Assembly: GCA_904501925.1 (NCBI GenBank)
Contig: CAJGCO010000006.1
Span: 1-64,000 of the forward strand
DNA: 64,000 nucleotides
Reading direction: 5' to 3'
Source of the DNA: an uncultured Alphaproteobacteria bacterium
GTDB taxonomy: Bacteria; Pseudomonadota; Alphaproteobacteria; RF32; CAG-239
Shown here: positions 18,301 to 26,404 of the stretch, one piece after another
Layout of the letters: each line of letters begins with the position of its first letter
Numbering within the stretch: the stretch's first letter is position 1
Notes under the pieces: generated by a model
What the model was told of the DNA's origin: nothing
Database searches by the model: none
What the model saw: only the letters and a program-made list of their open reading frames with translations
Translations under genes and position numbers: made by a program

Positions 18301-21212
18301 GAAGTGTTATATGGGGAGCTAATTCTAAGGCATATGTTAGTGGTGCAAATGCTAGATTATTTGTTGCAGAAGGAGATGGGGCAACTGCTACAAATAAAGG
18401 TGAAATTACAGTAACTGGCAGTGGTATTGGAATAGATGTGTTAAAAGGTGGTAAGGTCAATGTGACTGGAAGTTCGGCAAAAATTACAGTTGATGGTGGA
18501 AATGCTATAGGTATACAATCTGCAGATGAGGGAACTTTGGTTAATGTTTTTGCTGGTGCTGTATTGGATATTAGTAATAAAGGAACAGGTATTTTAACTA
18601 AAGAATATTCAAAATCTGAGAACTATGGTACAATAAATGTTAATAGTGAAGGGGTTGGTATTAAGGTTGAAGATGGTACACCTTCTAAAGCTAGTAAGAC
18701 GATAAATCATGGAACAATAAATGTGGTTGGTGCAACAACTAAAGGTATTGTTGCAAATCCTGGTACGGAAGTGGAGAATGTGGGGGATATCAATATTAGT
18801 TCGAACAAACTAAGTGGCAAAGATGATCCATCAAATTATGCAGTTGGTATTTGGACTGAGGGGACAGTTAAGAATTATTCTGATGGTAATAGTAAAGGGT
18901 ATATTGTTGTAGGTAATAATGCTATTGGTGTTTATACAAGTAAATTAAATGTAATAAATGATACAGGTAGGGAATTGGATAATATTCCAGGTGGTATTAC
19001 AGTTAACGGTAATAATGCTATTGGTGTTTGGGGTAGTCTTAAAAATGGTACTAGTGGACTATTGAGTGTTGTTAATGGAATTGGAGTTAAAGGTTCTATT
19101 GATAATGAAGGAGAAGTGAATGTATCTGGTGGAACAGGTATTGTAGGTAGCGCTTTTAATAGTGGTCTTATTGAGATTACGAGTGATGGTGTTGGTATTG
19201 AAGGTAGAGTAGAGAATACGGGAGAGATTGATAGTCGTACATCTAATGAAAAAGGTGGATTATATATTACTCAAGCTAGTAGTAATAGTGGAACTATTGA
19301 GGGGTCAGGTACGATTATTAAAGTTGCTGATGGTGGGACTTTTAGAAATGATAGTAAAATTGATACTAATAACGCTATAATACGTATAGAAGGAAATGGT
19401 AGTTTTAATAATCTTGGAGATGTAACTAATACAAAATTTGTTATTGATAATCTAGGGAAATTAAATAATACAGGGCAAATAGTATCTGATTCTGGAACTG
19501 TTGCTGAGGTTTCAGGTACATTTGATAATAGTGGAAGTATTAGTGTTGGATCTGGAACTGCAGTTGTTGTGAAAAATGGGGGGTATTTTAGTAATTCTGG
19601 AACAATTGAGGTTGCAACAGGTAGTGCAGTTAGAGTTGAATCTGGTGGTAATGGTATAAATAATTCTGAGATTGTTTTAGCAGGTTCTGGTACAGCTATA
19701 AGAGTTGAATCTGGTGGTAGTTTTACAAATGCTGGTACTATTTCTTATAATAGTAAGGTTAATGGACATTGTTCTAGCGGAAGTATGACTAATAGTGGTG
19801 AATGTAAAGATGTTTCAGCTGAAGAAGAGGAAAAAGAAACAGAGAGCGTTAGATTTGATTTTGATGATTTGATTATGGTTGATGACAGTGCTGAGTTTGT
19901 AAATAAAGGAAATGTTGATTTAGATGGCGTTGATATGGACTTTGGAAATTCAGATAAATATGTTATAGCTAAAGGTGGTACATATAAGGCAGATACGTTT
20001 AAGGGTGAGATTAAGGCAAGCTCTGATATTGTTATGGGTAGTTTTTATAATATTTATACTAATAAGAACTCATTTGTTGGTAAAGATGAGGGAATTGTGG
20101 TTTCATCTGATTCATATATGTTTGATGCTAGTTTAGAGAAAAATGAGGAAGATAATGTTGATGTTAAATTAGAAAGAAAGTCTTTTGATGAATTATTAGA
20201 AGATAAAGAATTAGCAGATTTCTTTGAAACAAACTATGTATTAGAGAATAATTTAGCGATGTATGATAGTTTGAAAAAAGCTAGTAATAAAAAAGAATTT
20301 AGTAATGTGACAAATCAAGAGACTGGTAAAGGATTTTATGCAAACTTGGCTCGTGAGAATATGGCTGTTATTAGAATATTAAATGATCAAAAGCAAAATG
20401 ATGTATTAAATAATGGTGTTTTATATTCTGGTGTTGGTGCGAATTATTATAGAACATCTAAGAATGGTGTGGATGGTTTGTCTGATTATGAAGACGATAT
20501 ATTTAGTGCAAATATTGGTACTGGAAAAGCACTTAGCAAGAATTTGAGTGTTGGGGCAAATTTAACAGGTGCGTTTGTTAAATCTAGTTATGGTGATGTT
20601 AATTCTGAGCGTGAAAACAAGATTATTATGGCATTCTTGCCAATTATGTATAAGAACAATAATTATAAGCATGTTATGATGCCTAGTATGGGTGTTGGAT
20701 TTGGTAGCTATGAGCGTAGTGCGCCATCTGGTAAGTATGATGCTGATACATTTGATATTTATTATGGTTTGTATAATCATTCTGAATATGATGTAGATTT
20801 GAAGGTTATGGAACTTGTTTTGGAAGCTGAATTAAATCTTCAAGGAATATCATCTGATGATGCTGATGAAAATAATGGTTTAACATTGAAAGCAAATGAT
20901 AGCTTATCTATGGAAGCTGGTATTGGTATTAAATTGAGAAAACAAATTGAATTGGCTAAAAATCGTTCTTTGATGTTGGCTATTGGTACAAAGTATTATC
21001 ATGAATTTTTAGATCCTTATGAAGAATTAAAAGTTGGTATTAATAATTCTTACTTTACAAATAAAGGTTATGAAGAGGATAAGAACCGTTTAAAGACTAC
21101 GGCTGAAGCGCTTTATAAAGATGGTGATTTAGCAATTTCAGCTCAGATTACTCATAATAAAGAAAAAGAGAGTAATGTTGAAGGTGGAGTTGGTGTTCGA
21201 TATAGCTTTTAA
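15378..21212 (+). CDS. giant autotransporter with N-terminal ankyrin-like region
   Basis: A 1944-residue type V secretion protein. A signal peptide (about residues 1-26, ending GFCA) is followed by an ankyrin-like segment (33-95: ILRNAVNRGMNINTVNQNGDTGLCIAI). A hydrophobic glycine-rich segment follows (135-158, LLPWVLGGLALGGGAL). The passenger then runs to about 1650 as many degenerate repeats of the NNGTINL or NSGTIxV kind, typical of right-handed beta-helices. Two acidic patches interrupt it (about 350-376 and 1488-1505). The last ~270 residues form a beta-barrel translocator ending in the terminal aromatic GVRYSF. An adhesin or surface role is inference. No Shine-Dalgarno is obvious at the ATG. 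Confidence 0.9.
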   Translation: MNLKAKFLFFISFISVIGSADEGFCASRLTPQDFNRMYYIASLGRVDILRNAVNRGMNINTVNQNGDTGLCIAIKRNNHVAFESFRRAGANVKHPCTNKIRTQYAAFMGRQNSKQQIEANKKYKSLYYPEEENKLLPWVLGGLALGGGALAFSGGGGGYAPSGDNGENITPVVAGDGLGTLLINYKKSIIDGQGVNGLDIDVRNSLPQSNINSIQMIPNMLDNFSNLYSYAVAKNGAGYINKGILSLYDGTIGLSATGNQSNVTNNNKIDINSVNGSIGLVASNGSIASNGRDKNDSSTINITYKGTKAGAAVIGMYADTNSTIENYGTIFGSTVSIPVSNAGGKSGIGLLATEEVLEEEGTEEEETEEKEEEKPVINANSGTILGMGVFDFYTGTNFSSQVIRALNYGEINLSAGYNDSTDASVSLIGMGSFLDDNFLYGTSNPNFAEQMILNNMGDIKLSYQGKYLLADNALKLGDGGLIGIRADGSTDALNNGSINDALNNGSINIDLRATNLPQNIDVAAGMLSVHGADLTNNGEITILNAADSGGVTYGMVATTGDGSQTRVYKFKEPLVKNDGTINMHVSNSYGMASFAGGNVINNGTINLGIEKGDSKYTNNYGLYAAGTDKTREIELVNKGTINVNSINSVAIMNEFSGSVDLINDGVIYLSNKATNSKVFGGNFSKATNNSSIMYKVGNSESFSYPELSEISYPDGTVGYEDPIALTIKNAPVGSVVEIASDATKAKQTFDNNGNIVIGDEKKIDVDYGGTFGTAAVKVSNQGSAFNYGEIKLVKYEEDTDQYNTGLYLDSSATAESYVESYGLIDVDAHYSIGIRNDSVPGAVARNFGIINADGLYSVGMAATQVNATVSNGSYNNNANANINVNASGAAGFYLNNGKAYNYGTINLNTSGTRAFYVSGKKAQILEHGTIWYNRDVEDIIFYVVTNGASLEFDDLTANVDTYTFAKALTGAQGVGSVIWGANSKAYVSGANARLFVAEGDGATATNKGEITVTGSGIGIDVLKGGKVNVTGSSAKITVDGGNAIGIQSADEGTLVNVFAGAVLDISNKGTGILTKEYSKSENYGTINVNSEGVGIKVEDGTPSKASKTINHGTINVVGATTKGIVANPGTEVENVGDINISSNKLSGKDDPSNYAVGIWTEGTVKNYSDGNSKGYIVVGNNAIGVYTSKLNVINDTGRELDNIPGGITVNGNNAIGVWGSLKNGTSGLLSVVNGIGVKGSIDNEGEVNVSGGTGIVGSAFNSGLIEITSDGVGIEGRVENTGEIDSRTSNEKGGLYITQASSNSGTIEGSGTIIKVADGGTFRNDSKIDTNNAIIRIEGNGSFNNLGDVTNTKFVIDNLGKLNNTGQIVSDSGTVAEVSGTFDNSGSISVGSGTAVVVKNGGYFSNSGTIEVATGSAVRVESGGNGINNSEIVLAGSGTAIRVESGGSFTNAGTISYNSKVNGHCSSGSMTNSGECKDVSAEEEEKETESVRFDFDDLIMVDDSAEFVNKGNVDLDGVDMDFGNSDKYVIAKGGTYKADTFKGEIKASSDIVMGSFYNIYTNKNSFVGKDEGIVVSSDSYMFDASLEKNEEDNVDVKLERKSFDELLEDKELADFFETNYVLENNLAMYDSLKKASNKKEFSNVTNQETGKGFYANLARENMAVIRILNDQKQNDVLNNGVLYSGVGANYYRTSKNGVDGLSDYEDDIFSANIGTGKALSKNLSVGANLTGAFVKSSYGDVNSERENKIIMAFLPIMYKNNNYKHVMMPSMGVGFGSYERSAPSGKYDADTFDIYYGLYNHSEYDVDLKVMELVLEAELNLQGISSDDADENNGLTLKANDSLSMEAGIGIKLRKQIELAKNRSLMLAIGTKYYHEFLDPYEELKVGINNSYFTNKGYEEDKNRLKTTAEALYKDGDLAISAQITHNKEKESNVEGGVGVRYSF
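16848..16901 (+). repeat. perfect 27-bp tandem duplication inside the passenger
   Basis: Two identical 27-bp units (16848-16874 and 16875-16901) encode DALNNGSIN twice. Being perfect and in frame, the duplication is recent or kept identical, and shows how the beta-helix grows by whole rungs. Confidence 0.95.
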
Positions 21213-21236
21213 ATAAAAAAATAGTAAAAAGATAAG

Positions 21237-21266
21237 AATGGTGCACGTAAGTGTGCCATTTTTTTG
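21237..21266 (+). terminator. rho-independent terminator of the autotransporter gene
   Basis: AATGGTGCAC pairs with GTGTGCCATT (two wobbles) around a GTAA loop and is followed by a run of T. Confidence 0.85.
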
Positions 21267-21276
21267 TTGGAATGGT

Positions 21277-21320
21277 GGGGAACGAAAAATGTTGCAAAAG
21301 GGGGGAAAATGTGATAGTAT
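21277..21320 (+). promoter_or_regulatory. G-spacer promoter copy A
   Basis: GGGG (21277-21280), TTGCAA (21292-21297), GGGGGG (21300-21305) and TAGTAT (21315-21320). The -35 and -10 boxes are spaced by 17 bp. The same layout occurs at 26946, 27814, 49318 and 50008. The repeated G-runs about 21 bp apart around the -35 box look like an operator for a shared regulator. Confidence 0.75.
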
Positions 21321-21542
21321 ATAAGTGGTTATATATTGTTATGTATGTTGTTTTGATTATTTTTATGTTATTTTTCATAATTGATTGATGGGGTTTTTTC
21401 TTGTCTTTTGGTTAATGAATAATACGTATTTATAGTTGTTATTTCATATGGCAATTTATAACTAAGTATAATATTAATCAAGAGGGAGTGGAACAGGCTT
21501 TCAAAGGAAAAGCTACCTCTTTAAAAACCACATTAGTAATTT
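21321..21542 (+). ncRNA. conserved pseudoknot leader RNA, copy A
   Basis: 5' leader of the 21543 gene, homologous over its length to those at 26991 and 27859. Elements: P1 AAGAGG (21480-21485) with CCTCTT (21516-21521); crossing helix GTGG (21488-21491) with CCAC (21528-21531); and an embedded hairpin GGCTTT/AAAGCT with AAAGG in its loop. A competing helix pairs CTTTTGGTTAA (21405-21415) with TTAATCAAGAG (21474-21484), using the same AAGAG. The start codon follows 11 nt after CCAC with no ordinary Shine-Dalgarno. Confidence 0.65.
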
Positions 21543-22067
21543 ATGAAAAAAATTTTAACAATGTTGTTGGTTGCTGCGATGATGAGTGTATGCGCAAGTG
21601 CTAACACCAACGCCAACACCGGTGAGCCAGTTACAGCGAAAGCAAATCCTGTTAAGGTTAATCTTAAAGGTAAAAGTTTGACCGTAAATGGAGAGACATT
21701 TGTTTTCAACCTCTCTGAAGAGGAAGATACAGCGGTGTTTCTTGATATAGCAAAAGCTACATGGGCGATTGTTATTCCTAAACCTGAAGGAACAAACTGG
21801 AAGGAGGATGGCGATTGGCTGCATATCTACAAGTACCAAGGACGCTATTGCTATAGTCTGCAGAAGACTTCATTTGAGTTTACCTCAAATAAGTACGAGG
21901 CTAAGCCGTATTATACGCGAAATTGGGACTTAGTTGAACATGTAGATTACGCCGAATGGTGTGATCCTGCATTTGCTAAAGGCATGAATATCGGTTATGC
22001 TTACCTGGAAAAGGGAGACGGCAGATTTGTGCTTGTATATGGCAATGAGGCATCATACATCAAGTAG
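21543..22067 (+). CDS. secreted protein, unknown, under leader-RNA control
   Basis: A 174-residue protein with a Sec signal peptide (MKKILTMLLVAAMMSVCASA, cleavage near residue 20-22), followed by a Thr/Asn/Ala-rich stretch and a soluble domain with many aromatic residues (KATWAIVIPKPEGTNWKEDGDWLHIYKYQGRY is split over residues 67-98). I recognise no family. Codon use is richer in C- and G-ending codons than in the flanking autotransporter, while the leader is AT-rich like the host. It has a private terminator. It shares promoter type and leader with the FHA genes at 27212 and 28081 but no protein similarity. Confidence 0.7.
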   Translation: MKKILTMLLVAAMMSVCASANTNANTGEPVTAKANPVKVNLKGKSLTVNGETFVFNLSEEEDTAVFLDIAKATWAIVIPKPEGTNWKEDGDWLHIYKYQGRYCYSLQKTSFEFTSNKYEAKPYYTRNWDLVEHVDYAEWCDPAFAKGMNIGYAYLEKGDGRFVLVYGNEASYIK

Positions 22068-22088
22068 ACAAGTAAACAACAAAAAATT

Positions 22089-22135
22089 GAGCGAGGTTAA
22101 TCTTATTGAGGATTTTCCTCGCTCTTTTGTTTTTA
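22089..22135 (+). terminator. rho-independent terminator of 21543 gene
   Basis: GAGCGAGG (22089-22096) pairs with CCTCGCTC (22117-22124) and is followed by TTTTGTTTTT. Confidence 0.85.
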
Positions 22136-22170
22136 AATAAAAAAAGACCTAAGCTTGGAGCTTAGATCTT
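22136..22170 (-). terminator. rho-independent terminator of 22176 gene
   Basis: A 12-bp stem (22144-22155 with 22159-22170, one wobble) with a 3-nt loop is followed on the minus strand by a U-run. Confidence 0.85.
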
Positions 22171-22175
22171 AATGT

Positions 22176-22697
22176 TTAGTTTTCGTCAATACAAATGCGT
22201 TTCATAATGACGTTGCCATAATCAAAATAGCATTCATCAATAGGGCGTGAGTGAGTGTCTTGCAAACGACAAACACTGCCGTTTATAACCCAGAAAAAGC
22301 CCTTAGGAAGTGGTCTGTAGCCACAAGTGACGCGCATTCTTGAAATTTCATCAAAATACTTCCTAAGCAAAGGAAGTTCGGTCATCTCGTCTAGCAATTC
22401 GCCACCATGGGTGCGTGTGTTGCATATGGCGCTCTCAATGCCCCAGCCTCCACCGTATTGGGCGCATTCATGAATTACAAGCGAATTTGAAATGCGAATA
22501 CCAATAACCTCTCCAAGGCTAAGATCAAAAGATGTGCTTTCTTTAAGAGTGCTATATACATAGCGAGGAGTGGTAAAATCATCAACGGGTTTAACCTTGA
22601 TGTCGTTGAATTGCAGAGATGGGATTTTGTAGCTTGGTGCTTCATCTTTGATTGGCTTTCTTTTATGCGAGCCAGTGGAAACTTTGTTTTTACTCAT
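22176..22697 (-). CDS. hypothetical protein with higher-GC codon use
   Basis: A 173-residue soluble protein with no signal peptide or membrane segment. The N-terminus is basic and low-complexity (SKNKVSTGSHKRKPIKDE); the rest is folded-looking, with a Cys/Gly/Trp-rich centre (ECAQYGGGWGIESAICNTRTHGG) and a C-terminus containing several cysteines. I do not recognise a family. It converges on the secreted-protein gene at 21543 and has similar codon use (more C/G in third positions than housekeeping genes here), suggesting a shared origin. It lacks the conserved leader. Confidence 0.6.
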   Translation of the reverse strand: MSKNKVSTGSHKRKPIKDEAPSYKIPSLQFNDIKVKPVDDFTTPRYVYSTLKESTSFDLSLGEVIGIRISNSLVIHECAQYGGGWGIESAICNTRTHGGELLDEMTELPLLRKYFDEISRMRVTCGYRPLPKGFFWVINGSVCRLQDTHSRPIDECYFDYGNVIMKRICIDEN

Positions 22698-22771
22698 AAT
22701 AAGATGGTATTAGATGGACATAAATATATTTATTTGTGTTGTATGTTATATATGATTTTTTATTTTGCAAT

Positions 22772-22800
22772 AAAAAAAAGCTAGCAGAGAGGCTAGCTTT
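22772..22800 (-). terminator. rho-independent terminator of 22820 gene
   Basis: AAAGCTAGC pairs with GCTAGCTTT around a CTCTCT loop, followed by eight U on the minus strand. Confidence 0.92.
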
Positions 22801-22819
22801 GAAATGGGATAAGCTATTA

Positions 22820-24310
22820 CTATAAACGTCCAACTTCGGCAAGAGATAATAAAATGGCATTATTATCTAACATCTCTTTTTGTTTTTGAACAGAACGGAT
22901 TAAGCTTTGATATTTAACAGCGGTAGTTGTGATGTTGTTAAAATCTGCAATATCGTTTGCTGAAAGAGATTTCCATGCTTTGTTGATATGAATTTTGGCA
23001 GTTTTACCAAACTCATCAAAGCTTTCTGGTAGAATGTTTTTTGATTTCAAATAATATGCTTTATTTAAATATTCATTTTCATTGGTGGCAAATGCGGTTA
23101 CACCATCAAAAGGTTCATAACTTTCTACGATATAGTTTTTTTGAAGCTCTTTTTTGATGTATGGAAGAGGATCTTCGTTAAGAGCTTTGCAGTTTTCATC
23201 TATCCAGAAGAGTTTTTGCATTAGATATAAGTTACTTTGGTGCATAGCACTACGGTGAATATCAATACAAAGTTTACGCTTTTCGTCGGCTTGTTTTTTT
23301 AAGTTATTAACTTTGGCTTTTAATTCTTCGGAATCTTTTTTCTTACTTAATTGTTCTTTGGCGTTTCTTAGTTTTGCATCTATTATGCGAAATTCTTCGT
23401 ATGCACCATGTGAACGAATGTGGGCAAAGAACATACAGGTTTGTTTGAACTGAAATTCAACATAGATTTTTTTACCTGTTTTAGGATCCATAATTACGGC
23501 AGTTTTTTTGATGTCAAAATAAATACGTTGGTTTTCACTTAAATTCTTTTTGTATGAGTTTCTTTCGCCATCTTCAAATTTTATGTAGTCTGGGAATTTT
23601 TTTTCAAACTCTTTGATAAGCTCTTCTAGGTCACCAGGATATTTTGATGTAACAGATAAACGAAAGATATCTTTAGGGATTGCTTCGTATTTTGCTGCAT
23701 TAAGTACTTGATGTTTTATATGTTTAGGAGTGCGTCCTGTTAGAGCTTGGAGTAATTTACAATCCGGAGTAAAGAATGGAAGTTCCGGTTCTTCTTCGAA
23801 AGCATTTTGACCGAAATCACTCATTGTATTATCACGAGCTTCTTTGTATTCAGCATAGCATTCTAAAATCATTTTTTCAATAGAACGATGAACATCTTTT
23901 ATAGGCGGACAAATTACAAATACGTCATTACATTCGCCGTTGATGTAGTGCAACATTGAAGTTGTACAAGGAGCAAGGTGACGTGTTGAATATTCGATGT
24001 AGCCATTTTTATCGGCTTCAATTTCACCAGTTTTTAGATTGATGTTATATACGTTTTCCGGAAAGCCAGGCTTGTTTTCGGTTTTGAATGATTTAACAAT
24101 AGCGTTGAATATTAAACGGAATGTTTCCATTGTGTTGGTATAGCTATCATATATCATTTTCTTTTCGTGATCATTTAAGAACTTTAACTCGTCCTCACGG
24201 GATTTAATATATTCTACAGCTGTTTTATCAATATCCTCTTGAACACTATCTATACTAGCGGATGAAAAATCGCGAATAGTATCAAGGGTGTATGTGTTTA
24301 ATATTCTCAT
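22820..24310 (-). CDS. large protein with RelA/SpoT-like nucleotidyltransferase features
   Basis: A 496-residue soluble protein. The middle contains DIFRLSVTSKYPGDLEELIKE (split near residues 213-234) and then KKIYVEFQFKQTCMFFAH with RSHGAYEEF (near 279-305). The first resembles the RelA/SpoT strand-helix that begins with the catalytic Asp in DIxGxR, here DIFR. The second resembles EIQIRTxxMxxxAExxHxxYK. A Lys/Glu-rich coiled coil follows (about 310-345). I therefore suggest a divergent RelA/SpoT-fold domain, which may have lost synthetase activity or act on another substrate. No family name can be given with confidence. It is a single-gene unit. Confidence 0.4.
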   Translation of the reverse strand: MRILNTYTLDTIRDFSSASIDSVQEDIDKTAVEYIKSREDELKFLNDHEKKMIYDSYTNTMETFRLIFNAIVKSFKTENKPGFPENVYNINLKTGEIEADKNGYIEYSTRHLAPCTTSMLHYINGECNDVFVICPPIKDVHRSIEKMILECYAEYKEARDNTMSDFGQNAFEEEPELPFFTPDCKLLQALTGRTPKHIKHQVLNAAKYEAIPKDIFRLSVTSKYPGDLEELIKEFEKKFPDYIKFEDGERNSYKKNLSENQRIYFDIKKTAVIMDPKTGKKIYVEFQFKQTCMFFAHIRSHGAYEEFRIIDAKLRNAKEQLSKKKDSEELKAKVNNLKKQADEKRKLCIDIHRSAMHQSNLYLMQKLFWIDENCKALNEDPLPYIKKELQKNYIVESYEPFDGVTAFATNENEYLNKAYYLKSKNILPESFDEFGKTAKIHINKAWKSLSANDIADFNNITTTAVKYQSLIRSVQKQKEMLDNNAILLSLAEVGRL

Positions 24311-24402
24311 TTTACTTAGCTTTCTTTTTATATCGCAATATTAGGTTAGTCTAACATGTTTTTTATAATATGGCAAATGTTTTTTTTGATAAAAAAGTGG
24401 GC

Positions 24403-24431
24403 TTGACAGGTGGTGAGTTTTTTGATATATT
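24403..24431 (+). promoter_or_regulatory. sigma70 promoter for ppa
   Basis: TTGACA (24403-24408) and TATATT (24426-24431) are separated by 17 bp, about 35 nt before the start codon. Confidence 0.8.
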
Positions 24432-24467
24432 GCGTGCTAATGTGATAATTTTTTTTTGAGGTATAAA

Positions 24468-25001
24468 ATGCATCCTTGGCACCAAGTAAAACACTATTTA
24501 CAATTTCCTGATATTGTTCCTGCAATTATTGAAGTTCCTAAAGGTTCTCAGGTTAAGTATGAGTTGGATAAGGAAAGTGGTTTAGTTAAAGTGGATAGAA
24601 TTTTGTATTCTGCAGTACATTATCCAGCTAACTATGGTTTTATTCCTCAGACATATTGTGAAGATAATGACCCATTAGATATATTGGTTTTGGGGCAAGA
24701 GTCTATTCATCCTCTTTCTATTATGAGGGCAAGACCGATTGGTGTGATGAAGATGATTGACTGTGGTGAGGCTGATGATAAGATTATTGCTATTCATGAG
24801 GATGATCCTGAATATAATGAATATACTCATATTTCGCAGTTGCCTGTTCATATTTTAAGAATGTTACAAAGATTTTTTGAAGATTATAAAGTTTTAGAGA
24901 AAAAGCAGGTAACAATCGAGAGCTTTTTAGGCCCTGAAGAGGCTAAAAAGCTCATCGAAGATGCACGTTATGCATATGAAGTAAAATTTGGTAATCAATA
25001 A
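24468..25001 (+). CDS. ppa: Inorganic pyrophosphatase (family I)
   Basis: Hydrolyses pyrophosphate and so drives biosynthetic reactions. The signature EDNDPLDILVL (near residues 63-73) supplies the metal-binding aspartates. KYELDKESG, VHYPANYGFIPQT and the RPIGVMKMIDCGEADDKIIA block match family I. The ATG at 24468 with GAGG upstream gives 177 aa, the normal length. The coding region ends exactly where the convergent gene at 25002 ends, so no terminator fits between them. Confidence 0.96.
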   Translation: MHPWHQVKHYLQFPDIVPAIIEVPKGSQVKYELDKESGLVKVDRILYSAVHYPANYGFIPQTYCEDNDPLDILVLGQESIHPLSIMRARPIGVMKMIDCGEADDKIIAIHEDDPEYNEYTHISQLPVHILRMLQRFFEDYKVLEKKQVTIESFLGPEEAKKLIEDARYAYEVKFGNQ

Positions 25002-25361
25002 TTATTTTTTAAGTAGCGTGTTTACTACATCATTCATACGATTAAAGAAAGTTTCTGGACTACTGAAATAACGACTTTTGATGTTATTTCTTTGGTGAAT
25101 TTCTTTAATTGATGGTGCAAAATTATACATTTGGATATAACCAAATCCTGCGATTAAGAAGATTATTAACCACATCATTTTTTTGCCTAGTGCGAAGAAA
25201 AATAATGAGAAAAATGTGATAACGCCAACGATAAAATATGCGCTGTATATTACTTTATCAGCTGATTTGGTTAGTTCTAAGTCTTCTAAAAAGAATAGAC
25301 CTACAACGCCTACAGCTAAAAATTTTAAAACAAAAATTGAAAGAGCTATTAGTGTAAACAT
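25002..25361 (-). CDS. membrane protein, unknown
   Basis: A 119-residue protein with three hydrophobic segments (about residues 1-25, 38-59 and 62-80) and a polar C-terminal tail of about 35 residues (PSIKEIHQRNNIKSRYFSSP). I recognise no family. Its stop codon abuts that of ppa on the other strand. It lies downstream of the SPFH gene at 25424 but is separated from it by a hairpin terminator, so it may be independently expressed. Confidence 0.6.
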   Translation of the reverse strand: MFTLIALSIFVLKFLAVGVVGLFFLEDLELTKSADKVIYSAYFIVGVITFFSLFFFALGKKMMWLIIFLIAGFGYIQMYNFAPSIKEIHQRNNIKSRYFSSPETFFNRMNDVVNTLLKK

Positions 25362-25380
25362 TTTGTATTCCTAAAAATTA

Positions 25381-25410
25381 TATAAAGCCTCATTGGTTTG
25401 AGGCTTTATA
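25381..25410 (-). terminator. terminator of the SPFH/NfeD operon
   Basis: ATAAAGCCTCA pairs with TGAGGCTTTAT around a 6-nt loop; a moderately U-rich tail follows on the minus strand. Confidence 0.7.
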
Positions 25411-25423
25411 TGTAAGTTTGGTT

Positions 25424-26404
25424 TTATGCACCTTTTTTAGTTAATAACATTTCTTTAATGCCATCAACAGAGCTTAATACTGCGCTTGCTTCATATGGCA
25501 TATAAACAATCTTATTATCTTTACCAGAGGTCATTTCTTTCATTGTTTCTAGGTATTTCATTGCAATTAAATATTTATCGGCATGACCTTTAGTATGAAG
25601 AGCTTCAATAATGCGAGCAATAGCTTCTTTTTCAGCTTGGGCTTCTACAATACGAGCTTGTGCGATACCTTCTGCTCTTAATACATCGGCTTCTTTTTGA
25701 CCTTCAGCTTCACGAATTGCTGCTTCTTTTTGACCTTCGGCAATACGGATTGCTGCTTCTTTTTGACCTTCAGCTTCGTAAATCATAGCACGTTTTTCAC
25801 GTTCTGCTTTCATTTGTTTATCCATTGCTGCTTGGATATCAGCTGGAGGGGTAATATCTTGAAGTTCGATACGATTTACTTTTACGCCCCATTTATCTGA
25901 TGCTTGGTCTAAGATTTCGCGTAATTCGGTATTGATTTTATCACGAGAGGTTAATGTTTCTTGGAGATCTAATTTACCGATTAATTGACGAAGAGTTGTT
26001 TGGGTTAATTTTTCGATTGCTTCGTATAAATTTTCTACACCATATACTGATTTTTCTGGGTTGAAAATTTGGAAATATAATACAGCATTGATTGAGATTG
26101 AAACGTTATCTTTAGTAATAACACTTTGACGAGGGAAATCACATACTGTTTCACGTAAGTCGATACGAGTAGTTGATTGCATGTATGAAGAAGAATTACC
26201 ATCTCGATAGTTTACTGTTATTTTACGATAAACACTTTTTGGGGTATCAATAAAAGGTACAATAAAGTTTAGGCCTGCAGAGAGAGTTTCTTTATATTTA
26301 CCAAGGCGTTGAATGATTACAACTTCTTGTTGTTCAACGATAATACAGCCTTTGATGATAAAAGTTATACCAGCAAGGACTAAAAGAATTAAAAACATAT
26401 CCAT
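25424..26404 (-). CDS. qmcA: SPFH/stomatin-family membrane protein (QmcA-like)
   Basis: A 326-residue membrane-anchored SPFH protein. One N-terminal membrane segment (about 3-24) precedes VEQQEVVIIQRLGKYKETLSAGLNFIVPF, which opens the SPFH domain. ELQDITPPADIQAAMDKQMKAEREKRA is the family signature. A long coiled coil then contains three near-identical EGQKEAAIR units (about 215-245). Stomatins scaffold membrane microdomains and can regulate proteases. The start overlaps the NfeD-like gene by the TAATG motif; SPFH plus NfeD is a known conserved pair. QmcA is the closest name, but other paraslipins are possible. Confidence 0.85.
   Translation of the reverse strand: MDMFLILLVLAGITFIIKGCIIVEQQEVVIIQRLGKYKETLSAGLNFIVPFIDTPKSVYRKITVNYRDGNSSSYMQSTTRIDLRETVCDFPRQSVITKDNVSISINAVLYFQIFNPEKSVYGVENLYEAIEKLTQTTLRQLIGKLDLQETLTSRDKINTELREILDQASDKWGVKVNRIELQDITPPADIQAAMDKQMKAEREKRAMIYEAEGQKEAAIRIAEGQKEAAIREAEGQKEADVLRAEGIAQARIVEAQAEKEAIARIIEALHTKGHADKYLIAMKYLETMKEMTSGKDNKIVYMPYEASAVLSSVDGIKEMLLTKKGA

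Noticed and set aside
21488..21560. Leader peptide starting at the GTG after AAGAGG in the pseudoknot leaders
   Set aside because: The GTG frame continues past the hairpin in copies A and C but ends after 11 codons in copy B because of a one-base length difference, so no common peptide is conserved.
25690..25800. Repeated 27-bp-like units in the SPFH gene as a CRISPR or mobile repeat
   Set aside because: They encode the normal EGQKEA coiled-coil repeats of stomatins and have no spacers.
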